64,000 nt of DNA from Tomocerus qinae (taxonomy: Eukaryota > Arthropoda > Collembola > Entomobryomorpha > Tomoceridae): the NCBI GenBank assembly GCA_020055645.1, contig CM034546.1, forward strand, positions 103,995,812 through 104,059,811. The letters are read 5' to 3'. The position numbers and the translations under genes were made by a program. Each line of letters opens with the position of its first letter. Position 1 is the stretch's first letter. Under the pieces are notes generated by a model that did no database searches, had not been told where the DNA came from, and saw only the letters and a program-made list of their open reading frames with translations. Positions 32,212 to 45,335 of this stretch are shown piece after piece.

Positions 32212-33377
32212 CTATCTTCTTACAGTTCGTCCGAATCCACTAGTACTTTCTGCGGGAGTGATATTACTGCTATTAATACGTCTCCTCCGAGTTGTTCCTG
32301 CGTAAGTATGTGCTTGTGGTGGTTGATGATGAAAGATGATTTCTTCTGTCCTACGTCTTGGCCTTGAATGATCAATGACAATGACTTCGTTTGATGTGCC
32401 GTAACTAAACCGAAGTTGAGAAAGTAAATGAGATATTCCTGAAGATCAAAGTTAGCACTTATAGCTCAGCTTTCGTTTTGTAAAGTCACAATGTACGTAA
32501 ATATCATTGACAAATGCTAATGTGTGTAATTCGTATCCATAATAATTCATGCAAGCGCACAGACTCGTAAAATGACAATATTTTCTAGCAAAATTTTGTT
32601 TTTATGGAGATTGTTTGACATTTAAATCAGAGAAAGTACCCAAAGTTAATGCAAAACGAAAGTAGCTAGACTTTTTTATATGAAACAAAATATGATCGGG
32701 ATTCTTACGGTTCCTGATAACGATATGGCTGGTGGGTGTAATATGTGGGACTCGGTTCTTGAATCGAATAACAACAGATTACGGCCACGGCAATAAAAAT
32801 TGCAAGGGCGACGAATACAACGATAAGGATTCCTACAGTGCTTTCAGCATCCATTTGCCGCTCGTGCCTTAAAAACAGAGTGTACTCTACCCCGCAAGAT
32901 CCTCTCAGGACGTAGGGATCATCGGTGTAATCATAGCCTTCACAATTTACATCAGTTCGGCCGAAACGATATGCTCTATTTAAATCGGCCCTGCATTTCC
33001 AAAGAACTTCGGTCCCAGAATATGTCCCTTCATTGTGACATGTTACAACATTCACAACAGCTTGACACCCTGCATTCCCTCCAACACATTTCACCTGTGG
33101 AACAGGATAACTTCTTCGAGATGTGGTCATGCTGCCTGAATAGGAACACATGAAGATTTACAGATAGTACCACATTCAAACCCGATATATATATCAATTT
33201 ATACCGATTTAATTAGTGCCTTCACTAACCTGAGTATAAGGTCAAGGATCGGATGCTCGTTAATTTTACCCGGTCACTATAATCCCAGAAAAATTGACAA
33301 GATTTGTCTACGTGAACTAACATTATGATAAAGCTCATGAAAATCCTATTTCGGCTCAGAAATTGCATTATGTTCAT
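32212..33377 (-). CDS. SARAF: SARAF (store-operated Ca2+ entry regulator)
   Basis: Three exons join to 255 residues: 33230-33377, 32709-33135, 32212-32404 (768 bases, in frame to TAG). SARAF is an ER membrane protein that associates with STIM1 and promotes slow inactivation of store-operated calcium entry. Evidence: a signal peptide (IFMSFIIMLVHV); DRVKLTSIRSLTLYS matching the N-terminal luminal region; TTSRRSYPVPQVKCVGG; the luminal Cys set (C66, C73, C82, C97, C114, C130) with WKCRADLNRAYRFG, VNCEGYDY and YVLRGSCGVEY, all family hallmarks; one membrane segment at about 150-172; and a cytosolic tail rich in Tyr, Pro and Arg ending TSGFGRTVRR, like the GFGGT-Arg end of vertebrate SARAF. It is shorter than the human protein (about 340), mainly in the cytosolic tail. 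The start may instead be the second ATG three codons on. Confidence 0.92.
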
Positions 33378-35755
33378 TGCATAATTTTTGTAGCAACAGA
33401 AATCGTTAGGCAAATTCTAAGACAAAAATGCACATGAAGCAAAATCTGGCTAATAAACAGTCATCACCGATCGGACTTCAATGTACCCCTTCTTGTTACA
33501 TTATGTACATGTCTTTACATCTAAAAGATTTAGTACTAAATGGAACATCCTCACATCGCTCACATCTCATATAGCATATAAAACTGTTGGATTTCATAAT
33601 CAAGAACTCTATTCGAGTCGGAGTTTATTTTTTTATTATCTTAGCAACTAGCTACTTTGGTTTGAAATCCTTCGCCTTCCCGATAAATAGCACTACTCTG
33701 AATTCAATGATTAATATACCGAGAGGGGTGTCGAAGCCATAGCAGTATGTTACCTCTTCACTGAAATCTTTAAATCTATCAAAGGAGTGGATGAGTAGCA
33801 ACGTGCGTTAGCATAATGCCCCACTAACCAAGTTGATTTTGCTTTAGTTCATATGCATAATATGAAAATGTATTGGAAATGGATATCAAAGCGTAATGAA
33901 TATCAATTGAACAGGTTGGTATTCCCGTTTATTCTGTGATGCCATATTTTATTCGACATTTTTGTATTCGCTGTACGCATCCGTTATATAGCTAAAAGTT
34001 GCATGATAATTATTAACATACATTATTATTAACCTTCTCACGGTGTCGGAAAAGACTTGCTGTACAAATTATAAATTGTTTTGGTAGAAGACATGGGTTC
34101 TTCTTAAGTTGATTATTGTTTACATAATAATATCGGTCCTATTGTTAAAAGTTACATGAAATAACATTTTATGTGCTTTGAAAGAATCTAGTAGTACAGT
34201 CAACACTTTGGAATAAATAAACCCCTCCATTAAATATCCCCCGTCCACCCCCAACGTATGTATGTAAGTATTTGATTAGTAGATCTACATTTATATGTAC
34301 ATACAGATACACATTGATAACTGTATAAATTGGTACATGTTGATAATCTTTATAGAAAACGGTTTGCTACAATGTATTGTACGTTTCTTGGTATTATTAT
34401 ATAACATTGTTTAAATGCTTAACAAAAGGAAAACTGCTACTTAGTCTAAGATTATCGAATTGTATAAGTAAAGAAATAGTAGACAGTCAAAAGAGTGGCA
34501 ACGGGTGTCGCTCACATTTCCTTTAAATAACCGGAAGGCCATAATGTATAAAGAGTACTAACTATTATAACTACAATTATATATGTACATTGATTTGATT
34601 ATCTACATAGTGTCTTTAATAATTTAAAAGAAATTTCTAGCATTTCGATATTTTGTCTTTTCTCAATCATGAAATTTTTAAGTGCTACTTTCTGAACTTC
34701 ATTTTACTTCTGTAGGTAGTAGAATTAGTTTGAGGCATTTGTGAAAGTGTACTGTTTTACGTTACTTGTATGAAATTTTACAAATGTGCAAGTATTTATC
34801 TTCATTTATAGTAAGTACAGAGATATATTATAAGCTATATTTATAGGCAGTTGGGTTGTATGATCAAATACTATGTACAATTATGATAATATATTAATAT
34901 TCACTGTGTACAGGTATTAGTAGTCATCATCTCATCATATAAATATTATAATATAATGGGTATTTGTAATAAAGTGTCCTGTATGTCTGTCTGTATTGTA
35001 CTTACAACTATTTTACATGTTATAATAATTTACGTTGTTCATGTAGTTTAAATGGAGAACTGGACAATTCCAGAATTATATTTTACATAATATTTAACAT
35101 AGGTAGATTATTGTTTGTCTGTAGAATTGGTACAGGGGAAATGGGAATCTGGGAATACACACCTACTTGCTAAATAATTCTAACTGGTAAGTTGTATTGT
35201 AAATTGCAAGTAGCTCATAAAATGCGCATTGGTTTCGGGTTCGGCAAACGTACAAATGCAGCTTAGAACTAAACTATATGAAAATGAAAAGTACACAAAG
35301 ATAAACTGAAAATAGTCAAAAAATTACAAATGTATTGTAGCCACGAGCACGAGACCAGAGGCACAGGTACTAGCAAAGGAGTCAGACCATGAACACAGGT
35401 TTTAAAGATATCAAATGTTATAAAATTGTTAGTTACTTTGTATAATGTTACTTTTAGTAGGCTAGGCATGCACTTATTAATGGTAATACAACACATTACT
35501 ACAGAATTAGTCACGGTTAAAGCACAAAGCAAACAAATTATATTTTCTCAGTTATAAATTATAAAGTTAATGGTTTAGTCACTATTAGTAGAATCCCTAC
35601 TTTGTAATCAAATCAATAATCACAACCAAAAAATAACAAAAGTTTGTTAAAATTCATCAAAAATCAATATAGTAGATAAATTAGTCTAATAAGTACTTAA
35701 ATAAGAAATCGAACGGGAGCTATATAGGGGTTTCCTAATCTAAATTCTACTTTCG
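33378..35755. other. Intergenic and MED12 3' UTR
   Basis: The part nearest 35755 is the MED12 3' UTR on the minus strand, AT-rich and of unclear length. The rest contains the SARAF upstream region. Frames such as 35269-35532 (minus) show no recognisable content. Confidence 0.45.
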
Positions 35756-35813
35756 TCAATAACCCCCGGGTTGATTAGGATAGTGCATTGGGCCCCTTGG
35801 TCCCATCATGCTT

Positions 35814-35844
<31 letters not shown>

Positions 35845-38800
35845 GTTGCAACATCATCTGGCGAAATCTTTGGGCATTCGCATTAGGCATGTTCGGTTGA
35901 CCCGCTACCATTCCTGAGTTTTGCATTCCAGGCTGACCCATCTGTCCAGGATTTATCATTCCAGGCTGTCCCATTTGACCTGGGTTCTGCATACCCGGTT
36001 GCCCCATTGGTCCTCCACTCGGCATTCCTGGTTGGCCCATTTGTCCGGCATTTGGCATTCCTGGTTGACCCATTTGTCCACCACTTGACATTCCTGGTTG
36101 TCCCATTTGACCGGCATTCGGCATTCCTGGCTGACCCATCTGTCCAGGATTTTGCATACCAGGTTGACCCATTTGCCCTGGGTTTTGCATTCCAGGTTGA
36201 TTCATTTGCCCAGGATTTTGCATTCCAGGTTGGCCCATTTGTCCTGGGTTTTGCATTCCAGGCTGACTCATTTGCCCGGGGTTTTGCATTCCAGGTTGGC
36301 CCATTTGACCCGGATTCTGCATTCCAGGTTGGTTCATTTGCCCAGGGTTAGACATTCCAGACTGGCCCATCTGACCGGGATTCTGCATTCCAGGTGGATT
36401 CATTTGTCCAGCATTTGGCATTCCAGGTTGGTTCATTTGCCCTGGCGTTTGCATACCCTGTTGTCCTATTTGTGATTGACTGGACATCCCAGGTTGGCCC
36501 ATTTGGCCTGGATTTGCCATGCCCTGTTGAGACATTTGTCCTGGTGTTTGCATTCCGGGTTGAACTTGAACCATTCCTTGAGACATCTGTCCAGGATTAG
36601 GCATACCGGACATTTGTCCTGGATTATTCATTCCTTGAACCATTTGGCCTCCTTGGCCCATTTGACTCATCTGAGGCCGACCGTAGCCAGGTTGCATAGA
36701 ACCCATGCTTGGATTTCCTTGTGGACCACCTGGAGGATTGCCTTGCATGAAATTGGGCGGCCTTTGTCCCATTGCTCTGACTGGAACTTGACCTGGTGCT
36801 CCACTACTCATGAATCCACTCATTTCTTGAACAGGCACTGGACCTCTAGCCCCCATTATTTGACTCATTTGTTGTTGTTGTGGGTTCATCATGCCTGGAC
36901 CAGGTCCTTGGGGAGTATTTATTGGTGGTTGATTATAAGAATAATTCTGATTCATTCCTCCTGTGAAGCACAGTCAACATAAAATTTTAGTAAACACAAG
37001 AATTCACGTAAAAAACACAGAACTTGAATAATATTGGATTTAAATTAATTTTTAATCACCTTGTTGCTGCATTTGTTGCTGCTGATACATTCCTTGATTA
37101 GGAGGCATATTCTGGCCTTGAAATCCTTGTGCTGGAATTGGTCCCGGTGTTTGCCCTCTAAGCTGCGACCTCAGTATTTGATGCCTTGGTCCTGGCGGCT
37201 GGCCCGCCTGAGGAAATTGTTGAAATTGATTTGGGGCAGCTGCTGTAGGGGTTGCTCCCGGTTGTCGTTGTCTTAGAAGATTGTGCAAAGCTTGTTTGGA
37301 GGCCCCTGGATGGGTAGGAGGTCGACCAGGTCCACCTGTCAGAAAATATTGGTTTAAAAAATTGTTCTAATCTCTATTAAAACTTAATTGAATTGAGATA
37401 ACTAACCAGGAACTTGTTGAGGCGGATAATAAGTTTGCTGCTGATTTCCATTGTACCATTGAGGAGGTGGTCCAGGTGGGTAATTTGGAGGTTGGTTTGG
37501 TCCCGGTGGTAAAGGAGGTGCTGGCCCTGGTGCGCCATAAGGACTTCCCTGTAATAACAATCAAAAATGACATTTTAGAAATGTAAGGTAAATGAATCCA
37601 TTGAAAATGAAAACACCAGCCACACACTACATAAGAAACACAACACAACCAAATTCTTAAGGTCAAAATCAATCACACCTTTGTAAAAATCGGTAACAAT
37701 TACATTTACGAAAGGTGTGATTTCAAGGAAAGCATAGTATAAAGCTACTTCAAATATAATACGGAAACATAATAGAATCAATTTTCCAGTGAAACCCCTT
37801 CTACAGAAGGAATACAATCCCATAAAATTTTACACTTATATACAGAGGTAAAACACTACAGTAAAGTTCCAATAGTTCAGCATTGGACAAATAGAAAATA
37901 AAATAAAACTTTATACTAACAACGGAAGCATTCGGTTTAGTTTTATCCTTTTTTCTCACCGCATTCGTATTAGGAATCGGTGGTTGGGCAGCTGGACTAT
38001 TAATTTGAACTTGCTGCTGAGCTTGCTGCTGCTGTTGCTGAGCGGCCGCAGCAGCGGCTTGGGCTTGCTGCTGTTGCGCTTTCGTTTGTCGTTTCTTCCT
38101 TGGAGCTTTAGGTTTTCTCCCGGCTGGGACTGGTCCTCGTGGGCTCTGGTCTGACGACGGTGTATCAGGTTTAATTAGTATAATTTCTTCCTTGATAGGT
38201 ATTTCTGGTTTGACGTCTATCTCTTCAGGGGGTAAAGGAACAGGCTCCAAAAAGTGAGACGCTGATTTGACTAAACTATGAGCGTGATACTTAAGAAGTC
38301 GGTGGGCTTCTTCGTAGCGGATTGGTTTTCTCTCCATTTTAACAGCCCCAAACCACGCCCAAGACAGTGGAGCAGGATTCCGCTGACCCTCAATAACTTC
38401 CCAGTGACTTACTCGCTGCTTTTCCCAAACCTGTAGCCCAGGTTTCTTGTCCACAAATTCAAAGCTCTGAACTCGATTTCCTTTTGAGTCGGTAATTATT
38501 GAAGTGGCCTGACATACTATTACTTCTGCTTGAACTTTAGAGAAAGGAAGTAACTGCCGAATGGGTTTTATTGAGTCGCCATCTCTATCCGTTAATTCCT
38601 GTGAAAAATTCGTTATTTTTTATAATTTCTTTGACCTTCCTTAACCTGCAGAAATTAGAAAATCTGTTACCTTTTTCAATTTCTTTACAAGATTCATATT
38701 TTGTTTTTTCATTTCTTCTATTCTATCACCAGGTTCTGCTATTTGAGTAGAATGGACTAAGGCAGCCACCATATCGACAACAGTTGGGAAGACATCACTG

Positions 38801-41800
38801 TGATTACAAATATAGGCATAGGTCATGGAAGGTAATTTTTGAATATAAACATGGCAAAGAATTTAGCACGTACGGATTAGTGTGAACATTAACTATCCCG
38901 TGAGTAACAAGCTGTGTAAGGACAACTGCCCATTCTTGAGTGGCAGTGGTACTGCGTTGAATGGCATCAAACATTCCTCCGACAAGGCTCAGACGAAGTC
39001 TCAAGGCATCTCTTAGGGCATCGGATTTACTATCCACGTGCTAAAACACAATGATTTAATCAATATTTGTTATTCAACACAAAAGAAACAAAATGAGGAA
39101 TACAGAAAAGATGACTCACTGGATCTTTAGCGTATGATAACAATTGAGTAAACTGAGTAAGTAGAGAGGCTAGCAGTCCTTCTCTTTGCTCATCCTGTCC
39201 ACGAAGGCACGTTAAAATAAGGGCGAGAAAAGGGAGATGAGCATGTAAACTACCTCCACGTACTGTGGGAGGTTTCCCTCGTTGTTTCTTGGGCCAAAGA
39301 GTATTTTCCAGGACATTACCTGAGGAAAATCATTTTGGACATTCAATGATATGAATTTTTAGTATTTATGGCAATTGAAACAGAAAAGTCAGACGAACCA
39401 GCATGTCGCAAAACTCTTCCTTGGACGGATCCTGGAAGTTTGGCCACCAAAGGGGCAACAAGCCAAGCTGCAGATGCCATCCAAAGATTTCCGTTCATTC
39501 CATTCATACAATTTTTATTATCAACAGCATTTCCTTCATTCCCGGCATCTCCAGAAGCATTTCGATTGTGCTGCGAATTCGTACTAGTGCTACTACTGGA
39601 ACCACTACTACTACTTGTATTGTGATTGTTTCCAGCACTTGGAGGTGTTTTAGCTATTTGTTGATCTTGAGCCTTTTTTCCTGACCTAGGACTTTTACCA
39701 GGTGCTGGTGACGGAGTTGCAGAGTGAGGTAAAATGTAATCGTGTCCATCATCAGACCCCAGGTGGAAAACTTCTAAAGCCGATCGAGCTACTATATCTA
39801 ACCAGCTCTGATGGTCAATAGGAATCCCGGTTAGCTGCTTATTTTGTAAGGTGAGAGCCAGCCAAGCCTCGCGTAGATTCCACTGGTCAAGGTTCTCCAT
39901 TATTTTTGGAATGTGAGTACGAGCTTCTAATGTTTCTTCAGGAATAGCAACTTCAGGGTAACATATTAATTGTAAAAGTCTTTGAGCTTGTTTTGGGGAT
40001 ACAATCGGATCTAGCAACATGTCAGCGTTACACAAATCATCTGGATTTTGTAGACACCGCTGCCGGACCCAAGGCTCTCCACACATCTGCTGCAACGACG
40101 CATAGGCAAAACTTGCCAATGTCCTTGACTCTCCTCTGAAAAGTAAATAGCTTACGTTAGGAAAACGAATCATTTAATAAAGAAACCTATTTGCACTTCG
40201 GTTGGCTCATTCCACAAAAATGCCATTTTATGTTATGAACAATTAAACAATACCTTATTGCATCCGCCCGTTCTGCAGACGAAGGGACATCACTAGTTCC
40301 CAAAATATGACTGATGCTAAGTTCACCCTGAGATAAGGTAGCAGAACTGGGTCTTTGGTCCCTTCTTCTGTCTCCAGAGCCAGCAGCATCAGCCAATAAT
40401 AACATTGCTTTAAGTACCGCCAAAACTGCTCCAAGAGTTATACTGTTATGCGTTGCAGACAGAAGTCTTCGGTCACAGATGAGTTTTAAAACACTTGGAG
40501 TAATATTCGGGTTGATGTTGTCCTGAGTTTTAAACAGACTTAATAAAAGAGCACATGTGAGTCGGGCACCAGCTTCCGTATCCGGATCATGGGGACCTCG
40601 ACCTATATGAACATAGACTATGTTAAACATATATCCGAAAATTGATGATACCAGTTGCTACCATTTATTCCTAAGTTTACCTTCATTCCAAGCTTTTAAT
40701 AGGGAAGGCACGGCTTGTACCACAAAGTCTTGTAAGGAAAAACAATGCCGAGCTACGAGGAGAGATGTAAGAGTAGCTAGGCTGGAATGAATGCTAAGAT
40801 GTTTAACATCAACTTCAGTCAATATATCCGCATAGGAAGTAGCATGTCTAGACGGAGTACACAGTGTCTGCAAGACACCCAACCATTCTGGTGCCAACAA
40901 CGGACACGCAGCTGTCATTTCTGCACAGAGTGAAGCAAGATCATTAAGGCGCTCTGCGTCAGCTTCGTTACAAATGCTCAGCACTGCATTACAAACAAAA
41001 CTGTAGCGACAAACGGGGCTTTCCACTAGTTGCCTCACGATTTGCATGTCCATTTCCTACAAAATAATATTAGGCAAATAAGTCTTCTCACTTTATAAAA
41101 TATATCTGAATAATATTTTGTGAATCAACACTAACTTTTCTTCTTGGATTGTCCAAACAACTCATCATGAAGGTATGATTCCAATTATGAGCTGAATCTG
41201 ACGGTTGAACAGGTGAGCTAAGTGATTGCCGCAGCTTAGAAGCAGCAGGGGGTAAGTAATCGTTAACATTTTTCGCCCTGAGAACACTGCTACAACTTTG
41301 GAGTTCATTGAGGTAGGCCAACGTACAACGTTCGGACGATGAGCATTCAGTAGCTGAGGTCAAACGACGCATTAGCCGAGTTAAACTCTCCCAGGCAATT
41401 GTGGTCAATTCGGAATCCACTGAAACAGATATAATCATAACATTAACTGAAATAACCGGAAATAAACGGGTGTAGTTGTAGTATCATGATCATGATGAAA
41501 AGAAAGACTTACAAAGTAAAGAGCATTGATAACGACGTAGCACTGCGACTAGCTGAAGTTGTAAGGAAGTAATATATTGGATTGTAATAGGACTGGACCT
41601 ATCCTTCAATTGAGACTCAATATCCGGCAGTTCTCTAAGAATTTGAACACACGTTTCCACTAAACAGGTAATATTTAGACAAACTTCCATCAGTTCTGTA
41701 AGATAGGCAATGTGTTCTGCAGTCGGCAAATAATTACTCCGTCCTGTAAGAAAATAATAGCATTAGCTCATTCAGATAAAGAAGATTTACGTAATTTGCG

Positions 41801-44800
41801 CTGTATTCAAGTATTTTTGAACTCACCACTGGCAAAAGTTGCTAACATTTCAAGAACGCCAAGAGCAGTTTGAGCAGTGACAGAATGCTGGTCGAAGTAT
41901 GGTAAACTATTAAAACGTGTTTGAAGTGTTTCTAAATTGATTTCATTTTTAGAATGTTTCTTAACACGACTTCCGTCAGCGATATCGTAACAGAATTTTT
42001 TGCTAAATAATTTTCCCAAGTCTTTGGATACTTTTTTGACGATATGTCTCGCCTCATCTCTAGCTCTTCCAACTCCATAGAGTAATATATGCCTTTGGTT
42101 TGCTTCATGCTGATAACTGTCATCTTGAGGTAAAGGAAAATGTGTAACATACAAACGATGTCGGGACTGTTTGGAGATTTCTTGCGTTGCGGCAGCTGGC
42201 GCAGCATTATTAGTTCTACCGTTCGTATTAGCAATATTCGGATCGGTACTGTTTGAATTGCTGGAGGGCTGCTGATGTCCGGATGTTATTGAACCAAATC
42301 CTCCAGCACCACCTGCCACATTGTCATCTTTTGGAGAATCAATCTGATCCATGTTGTTTTGCTGTTCTTGAGTTATGTGCTGCAGAATTCTGTCTAAATC
42401 GTCATCAATATTTCTATCATCGTAGTCAGGCTGCCTCGGCATCTCTTGCATTCTTGGTAAAGGTGGGAAAAGTGAGCCACGATCATCCATAACATTTTCA
42501 TGCAATGGTGTCGCACTTGGTGTCACCGAAGATACAGAGGCAGGTGTTCCTGGACCCGGATGAGAGCCAGGGCCAGGTGTAGCTACTGATTGAATCGGTT
42601 GAACAGAGGTTGGATTGACTATTTGTGGCAATGTGGACAAGTCTCCACGAGCCACAAGGGTACATAGGTACGCATCATGCGAAAATATATCGTGACGAAT
42701 CAGTGCAGAAAATAAATGTACTAATGCCGAAAATGTTGTCTTGCTTTGGGGGGAATTTTCGTCTGTTTAAAATAAAATATTGTTACTAAATGGAATACAA
42801 TAGTAGTTCAATAAATGGACTTAAAATAAATCATAAAACTGAAGAGGAATCTTATCATTTAATTTTAAAAAACGGCTCACCTAAAGTGGGGGCTTCAGTA
42901 TCAAGGTAGTTGAACAACAGAGTGTGATAAATCGGAAGTCCCGTGTACGGTTCAGGCTCATCTTCGTTGCCACTGCCACTGTTACTACCCCCATTGATCT
43001 CGCCGTTGGAAGCTCCATTCCCATTATTGCTGTTTCCATTCCCTTCACTATCGGTTCCGTTCATGGGAATATCGTCTCCAGACATGTTATCATTTCCACT
43101 GGTATTTCCGTTTCCATTTTTGCTTCCATTTTCCGATGTAGGACCCCCATTACCATTAGGAAGACCAAGTGTTGACGGGTCATTTTGATCAGTAGCATTG
43201 GTGGCTTCAGTCTGTCGATGTTCTAAAAGCTTTGCAACAGTCAGTGCTCTATGTTCACCTAATCTGTAAGGACCCACAGCCCACTGACACAACAAAAGCA
43301 CAATTGGAGCATCTGCTTCAGAAGGATTTTCTTTCACCGGAGGAATGGGAAATATTTTGGAATAGAGTCCTTCTAAAGAATTTCCATTGTCTATTTTATC
43401 AAAGAAATGACGATCCAATGCGTCGAGGGCAGAAAGCACTTTTTGTAGAGTGGCTCCAGCGGAGGATTGTTGCCATTCTTCACACGACCACTTTGCTTCG
43501 ACAGCTCGACTTCGGCTCATTATTTGTTGCTCGGCTAGTTTTACTTGAGTTCTTATTATTTGATTGTTAGCTCTTGGTGGCATTGGCAGAACTGAGGGTT
43601 GTATGGGCAATATGTCCAGAGCTGATCCAACTGGCGCTGGAGCTTTACCATTTTCCCCTGAAGAGGCAACTATACTATTGTACACCAATGAGGTAGGGCA
43701 CTCTAACGTTATCACTTGTAATGCAGACACTAAACCAAGAACAGTTGTACGATGTGTAGGGCACTGTAAAAACTCCACTAAAGTCATTGGCGGAGCAATG
43801 AAATTTCCACCTACAGGGGATAATGCATTGAGATCCTGTTCCGAGAAAACACTACTAAGTCGACGGCACGTTATTGTTGCTAGTTGTCTGGATAATGACT
43901 CCGATTGAGAAATATGGGGCATAAATGAAAGCAGAAGAGGTATTAACGCTTTCCATGCTCCATCTTCTAAAGATTTTGTTCTATCGCACATATCTATCAC
44001 ACACCTTAACCATTCTGGACGATCTAACAGTCCTTCCTAAAAAAATAAAATTTAGAACAATGAAATCTTGTTATGTAGTACGTACTTGACACCAAAATGC
44101 AATTGAAAATTTTACTTACTTCGTAAAGATGCTTAGCTAAATCAGTACAATAAAGCCATTGTTTTAAAGAGACACTTCCGTCGTCTGCAGGTGGCACAGC
44201 TGGAGTAGTCAAAGGAGCTCCAGAATTTGGGACTGTACCTGGCCCCGTTGTAGGCCCTGGTGTTTGTACAGGTGTGGAACCTCCACTTTGATTGATGTTA
44301 GGAGAATTTGTCAATGTTGAAGGCTGTTGAGAAGGGTTCGGAGTCATATTAGGGCGTTCAGGGTTTACTGTCGTAGTTGCATTTGGAGTTCCTCCAGGTG
44401 CTGCAGGTGGAACTCCATTGTACCAATCAGCTAATCTCGCTAAAATATCTTTACAACAGCGCTGTAGAGAACTCGTCCACTCTAAATATCATCAGCGCAG
44501 AAAATTATTGTAGACTTTTTACTTTATAACATCATGTAAATAAAGAAATACCGTTCGTAAAGCCAAATATAATGCATGAATTACCTTGCGAGGGATCTGG
44601 CATTTGTCTCTTTTTCGTTTTTGCTTCAGATATAGCTGAATTGTACGATGCAGTCATTTTTAAAAACCAAGCAGCTCGCACCATAGGGACTTGATGCTCA
44701 GCGAGAGTCAAAAATATCTCTTCGCGCTTGTTGAAAATCGGCACTTTCTTTGCAATTGCTGTCAGAGGTTTAGCTCCTGCTAAATCCTTCATCCAGGCCT

Positions 44801-45335
44801 CAAGAATTTGTTTATGTCGAGGGGTGACATGCCAAAAGTGGTCTTTGGTATTTACTTGTAGTCTTCTTTTGCCCGTGTCGGGTAAAGCATTTAATTCGAT
44901 CTTTTTTGAAATAGCTCCATTTATAAACACTCCAAGCTATTAACACCAAAACAATGTAAGTCCATATATCACTTTACCACATATGTATTTAGTAATTAAC
45001 AAGCTACCTATGATTTAAATAGCTTACCTTTGCTGCACTAATGTTCCCATTTTTCATAGTCCCAAACTCATCAGAGAGTTGGGGCATATGAGAAAACCCT
45101 TGTTTGACATTTACAGCAGTTAACTCATCCTTTGAAATGAAGACAAAAATAAAATTAGACATCTGACATAAGAAAATTGAATAAATATATATCACAGCAA
45201 TCAGAGCAATCGAAAATAAATTATTACCTCTCTCTGTTTGGGATCCTGGGGATAAAGATCAGGTGGTCCTAATCTTGGTCGCTTAAGCGGCCGTTTTTCC
45301 CAGGAAAAACCGTGCATTTGGTCAGCAATAGACAT
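35756..45335 (-). CDS. MED12: Mediator subunit 12 (kohtalo)
   Basis: About 18 exons cover the complete coding region, roughly 2,600 residues. MED12 belongs to the CDK8 kinase module of Mediator; its N-terminus activates cyclin C-CDK8. The start ([20 protein letters not shown]) leads into [21 protein letters not shown]; residues equal to human L36, Q43 and G44 are conserved (L39, Q46, G47). Then come [25 protein letters not shown] and [21 protein letters not shown]; the LCEWAV region ([17 protein letters not shown]); [149 protein letters not shown]. The end has poly-Ala/Gln, Pro-rich and Gln-rich exons and a Gly-Gln-Met-Pro repeat array. Exon edges: 45228-45335, 45028-45129, 44585-44942, ~44120-44483, ~42881-44037, ~41829-42758, ~41509-41745, ~41148-41421, ~40680-41054, ~40255-40602, ~39409-40139, ~39119-39321, ~38877-39040, 38671-38797, 37923-38598, 37407-37548, 37060-37335, 35756-36960. 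Confidence 0.96.
35925..36640 (-). repeat. 33-bp coding minisatellite in MED12 last exon
   Basis: Tandem units of 11 codons on the pattern [11 protein letters not shown] (variants [25 protein letters not shown]) fill most of the last MED12 exon, some 20 units. Middle units (about 36130-36400) are most alike at the DNA level, as expected for an array that changes by slippage or unequal exchange. It is followed by a 12-Gln run (about 35815-35853). The antisense strand has long open frames over the array that are only its shadow. Confidence 0.88.

Noticed and set aside
36007..36982. Long plus-strand frames antisense to MED12 last exon
   Set aside because: Periodic frames rich in FAFQVD or HSRLAHL are the reverse reading of the 33-base repeat; no start context or splice support.
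42924..43908. Plus-strand frames opposite MED12 exon 5
   Set aside because: Antisense to well-conserved MED12 coding sequence.
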